Positions 26,701 through 35,635 of a stretch of 64,000 bases of DNA are shown here, in pieces. Source of the stretch: Nostoc linckia NIES-25 (GTDB lineage Bacteria; Cyanobacteriota; Cyanobacteriia; Cyanobacteriales; Nostocaceae); contig NZ_AP018223.1 of NCBI RefSeq assembly GCF_002368035.1, positions 629,016 through 693,015 of the forward strand, in the 5' to 3' direction. Position 1 is the stretch's first letter, and each line of letters begins with the position of its first letter. Position numbers and translations under genes: made by a program. The notes beneath the pieces were generated by a model, which was not told the DNA's origin, made no database searches, and saw only the letters and a list, made by a program, of their open reading frames with translations.

Positions 26701-29081
26701 GCTTGCGAAAACAAAGGCAAATTGAACAGGCTTCTCAATTATGGCTGCAACGTAGTCAGCAAGCTGATTTCTTATTACAAGGAGTGCGACTAGCCGAAGC
26801 AGAAGATATCTATATCAAATATACCGACGAACTTTCTGCTGATGTGCAACGGTTTATTGAAGCTTGTTTACTACAAAGAAAACAACAGCAACTACAAGAG
26901 AAAAGAAGACTCAAGCAAGCTCAAAGGGCTGTAGTTGCACTCAGTATTTTAGGATTAGCGGCTGTCTGTTTCGGCTCCTTAGCCTATTGGAAATCTCAAG
27001 CAGCCCAATTGCGAGAAATTGAAGCCTTAAATGCCTCATCTCAAGCTAATCTTTTATCACATCAGCAGTTAGAAGCCCTGATTGCCAGTGTCAAAGCAGG
27101 TAAACAGCTAAAAAACACTCTTGGCGCACCCACTGAGGTGCAAACTCAGACTGTGGGTGTTTTACAACAAGTAATTTCTGGAACCCAAGAGCGCAACCGC
27201 TTAGAAGGGCATAGGGCTGAAGTATCCAGCGTGAGTTTCAGCCCTGACGGTAAAACAATTGTATCGGCTAGTAATGACAAAACAGCCATAATTTGGGGAA
27301 GGGATGGCACAAAGTTACGCACATTAACAGGGCATACTGCTACAGTACGGAGCGTCAGTTTCAGCCCAGATGGTCAAACGATCGCAACAGCTAGTTTCGA
27401 TCGCACCGTCAAGCTTTGGAGAACTAGGGACGGTTCTTTAATTAGAACCCTAAACGGTCATACTGCGGAGGTTCTGAGCTTATCTTGGTCTAGGAACGGC
27501 AAGACGATCGCCACAGGTAGCGCCGATGGCACTGCTAAAATTTGGCAAGTTAGCGATGGTCATTTGCTGAGAACTTTTAGCGGATATAGGGATTTTGTTA
27601 ATAGTGTAAGTTTTAGCCCTGATGGGGAAATTTTGGCGATCGCTAGTGCAGATAAAACTGTTAAACTTTGGAGCGTTAGCGATGGAGCGTTGCGGCAAAC
27701 CCTCCTTGGGCATAGCGCCGGAGTTTCCAGTGTCGCTTTTAGCCCCGATGGCCAAACTCTAGCTTCAGCCAGTGAAGATAAAACAGTGAGACTCTGGCAC
27801 AGAGACGGCAGATTACTGAGAATTATTCCAGCCCACAACGCAGAGGTTCTGGGCGTCAACTTCAGCCATGACGGTCAAACCTTAGCTTCCACCAGCACCG
27901 ATAGCACAATCAAAATTTGGAATTCTCAGGACGGCTCTTTACGTCAAACTTTACTAGGACATAGTATTGCAGTCTACAGCGCCAGTTTTAGCCCCGACGA
28001 TCGGGCTTTAGTTTCCGCTGGCGCGGATAAAACTGTTAGACTTTGGCAGCTAGATAATCCTCTATTCAAAACTCTCACAGGACATCAAGGTAAACTCTAT
28101 AGTGTGAGTTTTAGCCCGAATGGGCAAATAGCCACCGCCGGTCAAGACACTACGATAAAACTTTGGCAGCGTGACGGAACTTTGCGCCAAACCCTGGAAG
28201 GTTATGCTACTTCAGTTTATGGACACAGTAAGGAAATCTACGGTTTAGCCTTCAGTCCTGACGGCGAGACATTAGCCTCAGCGAGTCTTGACCATTACAT
28301 TAAACTTTGGCGGACTCGTGACGGCTATATGATTAAAACCCTTCAAGGGCATCAGCGCGAAGTCAATAGTCTCAGCTTTAGCCCTGATAGTCAAATTCTG
28401 GCAAGCGCCAGTGCTGATACGACCATTAAACTTTGGAATATCCAAACAAAAGCTTTAATTAAAACTCTCCAAGGACATACGGCTGAAGTTTTGAGCGTGA
28501 GTTTCAGTCCTAACGGTCAAGTACTGGCCTCAGCTGGTAGAGATAACAAAGTTTTGCTTTGGAGAGTTAAGGATGGTAAGTTACTGTATACTCTGCCAGG
28601 ACATACTAATGCTGTCAACGCCATCAGTTTTAGTCCTGATGGTCAAATACTCGCCTCGGCTAGTGCTGATAAAACTATTAAACTCTGGCAAGTCAGCAAT
28701 GGAGCTTTACTACAAACTCTTACGGGACATACTGATGGCGTCTACAGCCTCAGCTTTAGTCCTGATGGTCAAACAATCGCCTCAGCTAGCGGTGATGGAA
28801 GCATCAAACTTTGGAACCGTGAAGGCAGAGAACTCAAAACTCTTCCAGGACATACTGATGCAGTATTGAGCGTCAGTTTCAGCCCCGATGGGAAATTTTT
28901 GGCTTCTGCCAGTTTTGATGGTACAGCTAAACTTTGGCGTCTTCTTGGCGCAGAACTGCAAACCCAAGATTTAGACAATCTACTAATTCGCAGTTGTAAT
29001 TTACTAAAAGATTACCTCAAAACTAACCCCAAGATTAGCGGCCGAGAACGGGGTTCGCTATGTTCAGATTTACGGAGCTAG
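23754..29081 (+). CDS. caspase-nSTAND ATPase-TM-WD40 protein
   Basis: A 1775-residue multi-domain protein. An N-terminal caspase-like (C14) peptidase spans about 20-240, with catalytic His in ILFYFSGHGIV and Cys in VWLDACHSGGM. A nSTAND-type ATPase spans about 520-1000, with PYMGLSAF, Walker A VIGASGSGKSS (~560) and Walker B VVVLVVDQFEELF (~700). A TM helix lies near 1059-1080. Fourteen WD40 repeats cover about 1149-1745, i.e. two seven-bladed propellers. Such proteins are signal-activated proteases of the cyanobacterial cell-death or immunity type, with WD40 as sensor and caspase as effector. Two low-complexity segments (602-676 and 929-957) come from intergenic-type repeats inserted in frame. 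The C-terminus DLDNLLIRSCNLLKDYLKTN is family-typical. It follows the ATP-grasp unit by 268 bp. Confidence 0.93.
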   Translation: MSPIGIPSRSTSVKQTATPKLWLMLVGVNKYEDDGLPSLNYSTVDCQGLAEALVDAAAQFTETEVKIYHDFARQPPSLENIRASLRQITTAAQPIDTILFYFSGHGIVEPNTQQAFLCLADTQKSDLQNTALALQELLQLLGNSGAQNQLVWLDACHSGGMTLRGITKEPLLNATPKMVEVLQQCAAKSKGFYALLSCDTNQQSWEFPELGHGVFTYYLMKGLQGEAADNQGLIYVDNLYRYVYHKTLQYIDKSNQQLRLINQQKKNKGETQIFREYPLQTPKRIVEGVGELIVGRGLTKETLGVRRIGIVVEGLSVSKTTLDISKFLGNTGDFTLEYLPATKVSADRLKEAIARHLQQPASEVILLYLRGRIEETETGECLLLGENIRIKRSWLKQQLRLCNAQQIIILDCPVANTCLQDWVEDLQIDSHQGQCIIAYASPADAPERFAQKFLDTLMAASQIDGLSAAAAIAQLQLSLAGSGVPLYIWLSGRQGIIEILQAKTYGNTPKSTTGLDLRVCPYMGLSAFSEQDSQYFYGREALTQELIHQLRDRSFLAVIGASGSGKSSIVQAGVIPQLRLGKQIPSSEQWWIASIRPGANPLEALARGLGGVGEQGGRGAEEQGSSTSATLSDRGAGEAGGGEVKQQKNYSYPIPSPQPPVPSPQSPVPSPQSPHLLLEGIFHQGVEGFVYWIRNQPHRVVVLVVDQFEELFTLAPSPDRELFLELLLGAVQYAGDRFKLIITLRADFIASCLEVPALAKALQDLSVLVPPKLSLDDYRRVILNPAQQVGLKVEPELVEVLLRELDRSPGDLPLLEFVLEQLWQHRVAGELTLQTYQEQLGGIQGALERSSQAVYESFDPQMQECAKWIFLSLTQLGEGTEDTRRRIHKSELIVKKYPAALVEKTLNALTAAKLIVMNLEQEELTKGQSRQGEPENISPPAPPAPLLPCSPALPAPITVEVAHEILIRHWSTLRWWLEENRDRLRKQRQIEQASQLWLQRSQQADFLLQGVRLAEAEDIYIKYTDELSADVQRFIEACLLQRKQQQLQEKRRLKQAQRAVVALSILGLAAVCFGSLAYWKSQAAQLREIEALNASSQANLLSHQQLEALIASVKAGKQLKNTLGAPTEVQTQTVGVLQQVISGTQERNRLEGHRAEVSSVSFSPDGKTIVSASNDKTAIIWGRDGTKLRTLTGHTATVRSVSFSPDGQTIATASFDRTVKLWRTRDGSLIRTLNGHTAEVLSLSWSRNGKTIATGSADGTAKIWQVSDGHLLRTFSGYRDFVNSVSFSPDGEILAIASADKTVKLWSVSDGALRQTLLGHSAGVSSVAFSPDGQTLASASEDKTVRLWHRDGRLLRIIPAHNAEVLGVNFSHDGQTLASTSTDSTIKIWNSQDGSLRQTLLGHSIAVYSASFSPDDRALVSAGADKTVRLWQLDNPLFKTLTGHQGKLYSVSFSPNGQIATAGQDTTIKLWQRDGTLRQTLEGYATSVYGHSKEIYGLAFSPDGETLASASLDHYIKLWRTRDGYMIKTLQGHQREVNSLSFSPDSQILASASADTTIKLWNIQTKALIKTLQGHTAEVLSVSFSPNGQVLASAGRDNKVLLWRVKDGKLLYTLPGHTNAVNAISFSPDGQILASASADKTIKLWQVSNGALLQTLTGHTDGVYSLSFSPDGQTIASASGDGSIKLWNREGRELKTLPGHTDAVLSVSFSPDGKFLASASFDGTAKLWRLLGAELQTQDLDNLLIRSCNLLKDYLKTNPKISGRERGSLCSDLRS
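25570..25776. repeat. intergenic-type repeats inserted in frame in the STAND domain
   Basis: GGGGGAGCAGGGGGGCAGG runs, a CACTTCGGCTACGCTCAGTG dispersed repeat and CCCCAGTCCCCAGTCCCCAA units encode a Gly/Glu/Pro/Ser segment between Walker A and Walker B. The same units occur outside genes in this window. Confidence 0.85.
26563..26621. repeat. second in-frame low-complexity insertion
   Basis: TCCCCCTGCCCCCCCTGCCC-type pyrimidine repeats encode a Pro/Ala-rich linker (PPAPPAPLLPCSPALPAP) in the C-terminal half of the STAND module. It matches the C-rich runs at 61-119 and 1376-1452. Confidence 0.85.
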
Positions 29082-29376
29082 AATCGATGGTGTTTTGTAA
29101 ACCTGTACCCAGGTTTTGCAACAAGACATCTCTGCGAGGAGGTCTGGGCCCTGGCCCTTTGACCGGCGTCGTACCACCAGTTGGCCCTGGAGATTCGCCA
29201 TTCCCTGGACTAGAGAGTTGATTTTGAATTGCAGGAGCTTGAAATACTCGTACCAAATCTGGTTGTAAACTATCAACTTTGGGTGTGATAGATTGTATGG
29301 GATTTGCCAAAGTGGGTAAAGCAGTAAATAATACTGTTGGTAACGCGATCGCTAAACTCAAAATTTGCTTTTGCAT
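29035..29376 (-). CDS. small exported Pro/Gly-rich protein
   Basis: 113 residues with a Sec signal peptide (QILSLAIALPTVLFTALPTLA, cut after ALA). The mature part has a collagen-like stretch (SPGPTGGTTPVKGPGPRPP) and a C-terminal LLQNLGTGLQNTIDSSSVN segment. The protein is unrecognised. Its 3' end overlaps the convergent caspase-STAND gene by 47 bp (29035-29081). The signal peptide and the AAAGAGGAAAAAGG-type sequence just before the ATG argue that it is real. Its proline-rich stretch would suit a prolyl hydroxylase, but no link to the oxygenase-fusion gene is shown. Confidence 0.6.
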   Translation of the reverse strand: MQKQILSLAIALPTVLFTALPTLANPIQSITPKVDSLQPDLVRVFQAPAIQNQLSSPGNGESPGPTGGTTPVKGPGPRPPRRDVLLQNLGTGLQNTIDSSSVNLNIANPVLGR

Positions 29377-29569
29377 ATCAAGCCTTTTTCCTCTTTAATA
29401 TATACTTAAAGCTGAACTACTGAGATATCCCCTTATCGATACTTAGCTACAAAGCCAAGCAACAGCATTCCAGATTGTAGGTTTAAAACTCTCAGAAACT
29501 TAATAGATCTAGTTGAGTTTTTTTATGCAGTTTTCTGAGTAGTGTTTCCAGAACTTATTTCTATTAAAT

Positions 29570-29730
29570 CAGGACTTACGCACAGCTAACGGAAAATCGT
29601 AGACGCGGAGCGGCTTGCCGCAGGCTACCACAGAGGCGCGGAGAAGCCAGTGCGCCCTTGCGGTTAAGAGACTTGTTCGCGAAGCGTCACGGAGAAATGA
29701 GAGTTTGACAAATATTTTGCGTAAGTCCTA
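29570..29730. mobile_element. MITE-like element with CAGGACTTACGCA ends and TAAAT duplication
   Basis: CAGGACTTACGCA opens the element and TTGCGTAAGTCCTA closes it. TAAAT lies directly outside on both sides (29565-29569 and 29731-29735), a credible 5-bp target duplication. The interior holds fragments such as GTAGACGCGGAGCGGC and GCGAAGCGTCACGG. Beyond it, 29870-29950 is a purine/pyrimidine low-complexity run, and I see no gene in the rest of the 29377-30258 gap. Confidence 0.75.
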
Positions 29731-30258
29731 TAAATAATTAAAGCAATCGACTTGCATTGAGCAGTGGAATGCGAGATGCTAAAAATAGCGCCTCACAAGT
29801 TTTTGCAACACAACCTATATAGGTGTTGTTATGCCGCTCAATAGACTTGCGACAGGAGACTTCTTGCATAAGTCGGGAAAAGGGGAAAGGGGAAGGGGGA
29901 AAGGTTCTGTATTGTCCCTTTCCCCTTTAGCCTTTACCCTTTTCCCCAAGAGTGCAAAAAGCACTTTTGCAAGAGGTCTAGGGTTGGATTGGATAGTCTG
30001 TGTAGCCCGCTACCACCATAGAACCCCCTCACATCACCTTCGGTCAGGGGGCATTAAGCCGTAGCCGATCCAATAAGCCAGGGTTAGACTCGTAATTGCA
30101 GAAAACGTTTTGGTCTGCATTGCAATTTGATTGCTGGGCTTCTCAACTATTAACTTTCACTATTTTCTTGATTCGTGCAAGATGTCTAATATATTTATCG
30201 GTGAAAAAGTACTTAAGTTCTGTGCTAAATATATTTTTGTTTGTAGAGGAATTTGGGT

Positions 30259-33200
30259 ATGCCAAGACGTAAACGCGGAGTCATACTCACTTCTGTTGGT
30301 TTACAGAAGTTTGAGGAAGCAAGGCACAAGCTTGAGTTTCGAGATAATTTTGGCAAGAGATTCACTCTTGAAGAGTTAAGCCACCGCACTAACTTAGATC
30401 CTCTAACAATTAGAAAAGTTTTGAACCGTAGGAAGGGAGTTGACAAGCGAACACTTGAGGCTCTCTTTCTTGGTTTTGATAGCTCTTTATGCGAAGGCTA
30501 CTATTCAACCTCAGATCCCAATGGCCGTCAAGATTGGGGGGAAGCTGTTTCTGTTTTAGCATTTTACGGACGTACAGAAGAACTCAGTACCCTGGATGAA
30601 TGGCTGCTGAAGGATTCGTGTCGGTTAGTTACCATTCTTGGAATGGGTGGAGTCGGAAAAACTTCTCTGTCGATTAAATTGGCAGAACTAATGCAAGACA
30701 AATTTGATTGTATTGTCTGGCGATCGCTATATGACGCTCCACCTATTGATACATTCTTGGCTAGCATCATTCAGTTTTTGTGTGACGAACAAGAAACTGA
30801 GGCACAATTGCCGGAAAGCCTCAGCGAAAAGATTTCCCTGTTGCTTAACTGCTTTAAGGAGATGCGCTGCTTAGTCGTGTTCGATAATGTAGATGCTGTG
30901 TTACGCGATGGGAGTAGAGCAGGACAATATAGGGTTGGATATGAGCAGTATGGGGAACTCCTCGAACGAGTAGGCGAAGCAAACCACCGGAGTTGCTTAC
31001 TACTGACAACGCGAGAAAAACCGAAAGAGGTGGCCTCTCTAGAAGGAGAAGCCTTGCCAGTGCGAACTTTGCGATTGGGTGGACTTAAAGAAGGAGAGGG
31101 AGAGGAAATTCTTAAGACTAAGAGGCTTAAGGGTTCAGAAACTCAATTCAGCGCACTGGTTACACGCTATGGAGGCAATGCCTTAGCCTTAAAAATTGTC
31201 GCAACTACAATTCAAGATTTATTTGATGGTTATATTTGTGAGTTTTTAAAGGAGGAAACCACCGTATTTGGCGATCTTCGCGATTTATTAGAGCAGCAAT
31301 TTGAGCGTTTATCTGATGGGGGAAAGCATGTAATGTACTGGCTAGCGATTAATCGGGAGCCAGTTACCCTTTCCAAGTTACGAGAAGATTTAGTATCGCC
31401 TTTTCCCCAACTCAATTTAGTTGAAACGCTGGAATCTTTGGGAAGGCGATCGCTTATTGAACGACATACAACTTGCTTCACCCTACAGCCAGTCGTCATG
31501 GAGTATGTGACAAGTCGCTTGGTCGAACAAGTTTCTGAGGAGATTGCTAACCAGGAGTTTTCACTTTTTAAAAGCCATGCTCTGATCAAAGCTACCGCCA
31601 AAGACTATGTAAGAGAGACTCAAATTCGTCTGATTCTCTATCCCGTAATTAACAGGTTAATTCCAGTTTTTGAAGGCAAAAAAAACTTGGAATATCAACT
31701 GACTCAAATCTTACTCAAGCAGCAACAGAAGTCACCTTTGGAGCCGGGATATGTAGCAGGGAATATTCTTAATTTACTCAATCAGCTAGGAACTAATTTA
31801 ACAGGCTATGATTTTTCTGGTTTAACCATTTGGCAGGCTGACCTCCGAGACGTAAATTTGCAAAATACAAATTTTGCTTACGCCAATCTAGCCAAGTGTA
31901 CGTTTACTGAAACTTTTGGTGCTATTCATGCGGTAGCTTTTAGTCCTGATGGAGAACTTCTGGCGCTAGGTGACAGTAATGGAGAAATTCATCTTTACCA
32001 AGTCAGCGATGTGCAACCAGTCTTCATCTGCACGCGACACAAGAGTTGGATAACATCGCTGACCTTCAGCCCCGATGGTAAAATTCTCGCTAGCGGCAGC
32101 ACAGATTACACAATCAAGCTATGGGATGTTAGTACTGGTCAGTGCCTTCGCACCTTGGAAGGGCATACAAATGAAATTTGGTCGGTTGCATTTAGCCAAG
32201 ATAATTGCACATTAGCAAGTGGCAGCGATGACTGCACCGTCAAGTTATGGAATAGTAGCACTGGAGAATGCTGCAAAACACTTGAGGGACATTTGAGTTG
32301 GGTACTCTCTGTTGTCTTTAGAGCAGATGCTCAACTATTGAGTGGTAGTGACGATCGCACCGTTAAATTGTGGGATATCAACACTGGAGAGTGCATTCAA
32401 ACATTTGAAAAACATCATAATAGTGGAATCCGGTCAATTACCCTCAGTCCAGATGGTCAGATACTAGCAACTGGCAGCGAGGATCAAACTATTAAGCTAT
32501 GGAAAACTCAAACGGGTGAATGTCTCAAAACACTTCTGGGGCATTCTAATCGAGTTTTTTCAGTGGCCTTCAGCCCGCAAGGCGATTTTTTGGCTAGCGG
32601 CGGGCACGATCATACGGTGAAGTTATGGAATGTCAATACGAGTGAATGTTTCAAAACGCTGCAAGGACATTTCAGTTGGGTCTTTTCAGTTGCCTTCAGC
32701 CCCCAAGGGAAGTTTCTGGCTAGCGGCGGCCACGATCAAACCGTGAAGCTATGGAGTGTCGAGACAGGTGAATGCCTCAAGACCCTACAAGGATATACCA
32801 ATCAAATACTCTGTGTTAGTTTTAGTCCTGTTAGTGCCAGCTTGCACTCAAGCATCGGTCAAATTTTTGCTAGTAGCAGCCGCGATCGCACTGTGAGATT
32901 ATGGGATGTTGCAACTGGCGAATGCCTCCAAGTGTTAAAAGGACATTCCAACTCGGTTCATTCAGTTATCTTTAATCATCAAGGAAATATTCTAGTCAGC
33001 AGTAGTGTAGATAAAACAGTAAAGCTATGGGATGTTTCTTCAGGTCAAACTTTAAAAACTTTACAGGGACATCGCGCCGCAGTTTTATCGATTGCCTTTA
33101 GTCCAAACAGCCAAACCATAGCAAGTGGCAGTGAAGACTGTACTATAAAACTATGGGACGTTCGTTCGGGTCGAGCTTTAAAAACCTTACAGGGACATAA

Positions 33201-33792
33201 CGCTGCGGTTTGGTCAGTTGCCTTCATTTCTCAAGGAGAGATATTGGCGAGTGGCTCCTGGGATCAAACGGTCAAGTTATGGGATATTCACACGGGTAAC
33301 TGCCTCAGAACGTTGGCAGGACACACGAGTTGGATTTGGGCAATTGCGATCGCTCCCGATGGTAATATCCTGGCAAGTGCTAGTCCAGATCGAACAATCA
33401 GGTTGTGGAATCCAGACACGGGTGAGTGCCTCAAAGTTTTACAAGCAGACACAAACTGGTTGCAATCCATCGCCTTTAGCCCTGATGGCAGAATACTGGC
33501 CAGCACGAGTCACGATCTGACAATCAAGTTGTGGGATGTCTCTACAGGTGAGTGTCTGAAAGTTTTGCACGGACATACAGGCTTGGTTTGGTCAGTTGCT
33601 TTTAGTCCAGACAACCAAACCTTAGTTAGTGGCGGTGACGATGAAACGATTAAACTTTGGGATATTGTAGCAGGCAAATGCTTAAAAACCATGAGAGCAA
33701 GTAAGCCCTATGAACAAATGAATATTTTCGGAGTTAAAGGTTTAACTGAGGCGACAACTGCCACGTTGACCTCTTTAGGAGCAGTTATCTAA
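30259..33792 (+). CDS. HTH-NB-ARC-WD40 STAND protein
   Basis: A 1177-residue STAND regulator. An N-terminal HTH of the vMAP-N type spans about 5-85 (LTSVGLQKFEEARHKL, TLEELSHRTNLDPLTIRKVL). NB-ARC follows, with Walker A ILGMGGVGKTSLS (~126-138), Walker B CLVVFDNVD, and LLLTTREKP. A winged-helix part comes next, then a short pentapeptide-like stretch (DLRDVNLQNTNFAYANLAKC, ~529-548) and 14 WD40 repeats (~554-1150). This is the plant-NLR-like architecture common in multicellular cyanobacteria, used to sense a signal and oligomerise. No separate effector domain is visible, so it may act by recruitment. The ATG at 30259 is preferred (AGAGGA upstream) to a TTG two codons earlier. Confidence 0.92.
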   Translation: MPRRKRGVILTSVGLQKFEEARHKLEFRDNFGKRFTLEELSHRTNLDPLTIRKVLNRRKGVDKRTLEALFLGFDSSLCEGYYSTSDPNGRQDWGEAVSVLAFYGRTEELSTLDEWLLKDSCRLVTILGMGGVGKTSLSIKLAELMQDKFDCIVWRSLYDAPPIDTFLASIIQFLCDEQETEAQLPESLSEKISLLLNCFKEMRCLVVFDNVDAVLRDGSRAGQYRVGYEQYGELLERVGEANHRSCLLLTTREKPKEVASLEGEALPVRTLRLGGLKEGEGEEILKTKRLKGSETQFSALVTRYGGNALALKIVATTIQDLFDGYICEFLKEETTVFGDLRDLLEQQFERLSDGGKHVMYWLAINREPVTLSKLREDLVSPFPQLNLVETLESLGRRSLIERHTTCFTLQPVVMEYVTSRLVEQVSEEIANQEFSLFKSHALIKATAKDYVRETQIRLILYPVINRLIPVFEGKKNLEYQLTQILLKQQQKSPLEPGYVAGNILNLLNQLGTNLTGYDFSGLTIWQADLRDVNLQNTNFAYANLAKCTFTETFGAIHAVAFSPDGELLALGDSNGEIHLYQVSDVQPVFICTRHKSWITSLTFSPDGKILASGSTDYTIKLWDVSTGQCLRTLEGHTNEIWSVAFSQDNCTLASGSDDCTVKLWNSSTGECCKTLEGHLSWVLSVVFRADAQLLSGSDDRTVKLWDINTGECIQTFEKHHNSGIRSITLSPDGQILATGSEDQTIKLWKTQTGECLKTLLGHSNRVFSVAFSPQGDFLASGGHDHTVKLWNVNTSECFKTLQGHFSWVFSVAFSPQGKFLASGGHDQTVKLWSVETGECLKTLQGYTNQILCVSFSPVSASLHSSIGQIFASSSRDRTVRLWDVATGECLQVLKGHSNSVHSVIFNHQGNILVSSSVDKTVKLWDVSSGQTLKTLQGHRAAVLSIAFSPNSQTIASGSEDCTIKLWDVRSGRALKTLQGHNAAVWSVAFISQGEILASGSWDQTVKLWDIHTGNCLRTLAGHTSWIWAIAIAPDGNILASASPDRTIRLWNPDTGECLKVLQADTNWLQSIAFSPDGRILASTSHDLTIKLWDVSTGECLKVLHGHTGLVWSVAFSPDNQTLVSGGDDETIKLWDIVAGKCLKTMRASKPYEQMNIFGVKGLTEATTATLTSLGAVI

Positions 33793-33870
33793 ATTCAAAT
33801 CATTAGCCTAGTAGTTCGTCAAGTGAACTTGGCTCTTTAAAGGGGAAAGGGGAAAGGGAAAAGGTTTTAA

Positions 33871-34139
33871 ATCATGTCCGTATAATTACAGGACTTACGC
33901 AAAAGATAACGAAAGTAGCGGTAATACCCTGCGGGAAGCCGCTCCGCGTCTACATGAATTACCGCTACGCAAGAATAAGGTTTTCAATCACATCTTGCGT
34001 AAGTCCTGAATTAGTTATGCTAACCACAGTCAGTAGACCCCACCCCCAACCCCTCCCCGCAAGCGGGGAGGGGAGACAAAGCGTAGCTTTGGCGGGGTGG
34101 GGTTCTTTGGGTTTAATAAGCAATCAAGCGGACATGATA
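33871..34139. mobile_element. second ATCATGTCCG element carrying a nested MITE
   Basis: The outer element opens ATCATGTCCG (33871) and closes CAAGCGGACATGATAT (to 34139), with the same GTTTAAYAAGCAATCAAGCGG right end as 6491-6639 and a CCCCTCCCCGCAAGCGGGGAGGGG hairpin inside. At 33889-34008 it is interrupted by another element. Confidence 0.75.
33889..34008. mobile_element. nested MITE-like element with perfect 14-bp inverted ends
   Basis: CAGGACTTACGCAA (33889-33902) and TTGCGTAAGTCCTG (33995-34008) are perfect inverses. AATTA flanks both sides (33884-33888 and 34009-34013), a 5-bp target duplication. Same family as 29570-29730. The remaining 33793-34336 gap contains two purine/pyrimidine runs and no gene. 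Confidence 0.85.
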
Positions 34140-34336
34140 TTAAATCCGAATGGCACGCTTGTAAAGCTCGAAAGCTTGTGTAGCCTCGTTCTCAGCTTGG
34201 AGGCTCTTAACCAGTTAGGGCAAGGGCTGTGTCTTAACTTAGTGCCATTCGTTTTAAATCCCTTACCCTTTCCCCTTTTCCCTTTCCCCTTTCCCCAGCC
34301 CTCACCCAACTTTCGTTGGCTTGATAGACCACTAAC

Positions 34337-35635
34337 TCACTGAGACATAACTGTTCGGACTGCTTCAAGGGTGCGATCGATGTCTGCTTCGGTATGAGCT
34401 AAAGAAGTAAATCCAGCTTCAAATTGAGATGGAGCTAAATAAATTCCATGTTCCAACATACCGCGATGGAAGCTAGCAAATTTACTTAAGTCAGACTTTT
34501 TGGCATCCTCATAATTGCGAACTGGGCTTTCGTTAAAGAAGAAACCAAACATGCCGTTAATGTGACCGCCGCAGGCCGCGTGACCTGTTTGTTTAGCAAT
34601 TTCCAGTATCCCATTTGTGAGTCGCTTTGTAAGGCGATCGAGATACTCGTAAGTTCCAGGTTGTTGCAACAACTCTAGCGTCTTAATCCCTGCCGTCATT
34701 GCCAGTGGATTGCCCGAAAGCGTTCCGGCTTGATACACGTTTCCAGCTGGAGCAACCATCGACATAATTTCTTGGCGACCGCCATAAGCGCCTACGGGTA
34801 GACCGCCACCGATGACCTTACCTAAGGTAGTCAAGTCAGGAATAACACCAAACTTCTCCTGCGCCCCGCCGTAAGCGATGCGAAAGCCCGTCATCACTTC
34901 ATCAAATACCAGCAGCGCTCCATACTCCTGCGTGAGTTTTCGCAAACCTTCAAGAAAACCCGCAGCAGGTGGAATAAAACCTGCATTTCCTACCACAGGT
35001 TCAACAATTACACCAGCAATTTCATCGGGATTTTGCTCGAATAATATTTTTACTGCTTCTAAATCGTTGAAAGGAGCAGTCAGGGTGTTGCTAGTCACGG
35101 ATTTGGGCACGCCAGGAGAATCGGGCAAGCCAAGGGTGGCAATGCCAGAGCCAGCCTTCACAAGAAACATATCAGCGTGTCCGTGGTAGCAGCCTTCAAA
35201 CTTGATTACTTTCTCCCGCCCCGTAAAAGCTCGCATTAGACGAAGAACAGCCATACAAGCTTCTGTGCCGGAGTTGACAAAACGCACCATTTCGATACTG
35301 GGAACAGCATCGATTACCATCTGTGCCAGTACATTTTCTAGATAACAGGGCGCACCAAAGCTAGTTCCTTTTTCCAGAGCATCGTGGAGAGCAGCAATAA
35401 CTTCAGGATGAGCGTGACCGCAGATAGCAGGCCCCCAACTGCCGACATAATCGATATATTGATTGCCATCCACATCCCAGATGTAAGCATCCTTGACGCG
35501 ATCGAACACAATCGGCTGTCCGCCAACAGATTTGAAAGCCCGCACGGGAGAACTAACTCCTCCTGGCATTAATTTTTGGGCAGCAGCAAAGATTTCCGCC
35601 GATTGGGTGGTTTTTAAGCGAGTCGTCGCAATCAT
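34337..35635 (-). CDS. hemL: glutamate-1-semialdehyde 2,1-aminomutase
   Basis: A PLP-dependent 432-residue enzyme converting glutamate-1-semialdehyde into 5-aminolevulinate, the last step of the C5 pathway that feeds heme, chlorophyll and bilins. It is a full-length class III aminotransferase fold: MPGGVSSPVRAFKSVGG, GSWGPAICGHAHPEV, FVNSGTEACMAVLRLMRAFTGR, FDEVMTGFR, and the PLP lysine in TTLGKVIGGGLPVGAYGG. The N-terminal hinge Gly-Gly and C-terminal ADIDRTLEAV match the family. A TTTTTTCTCCTGAG reverse-strand ribosome site precedes the ATG. It is in the same direction as the hem genes 4-18 kb away but is separated from them by a SOUL protein and devBCA. Confidence 0.97.
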   Translation of the reverse strand: MIATTRLKTTQSAEIFAAAQKLMPGGVSSPVRAFKSVGGQPIVFDRVKDAYIWDVDGNQYIDYVGSWGPAICGHAHPEVIAALHDALEKGTSFGAPCYLENVLAQMVIDAVPSIEMVRFVNSGTEACMAVLRLMRAFTGREKVIKFEGCYHGHADMFLVKAGSGIATLGLPDSPGVPKSVTSNTLTAPFNDLEAVKILFEQNPDEIAGVIVEPVVGNAGFIPPAAGFLEGLRKLTQEYGALLVFDEVMTGFRIAYGGAQEKFGVIPDLTTLGKVIGGGLPVGAYGGRQEIMSMVAPAGNVYQAGTLSGNPLAMTAGIKTLELLQQPGTYEYLDRLTKRLTNGILEIAKQTGHAACGGHINGMFGFFFNESPVRNYEDAKKSDLSKFASFHRGMLEHGIYLAPSQFEAGFTSLAHTEADIDRTLEAVRTVMSQ

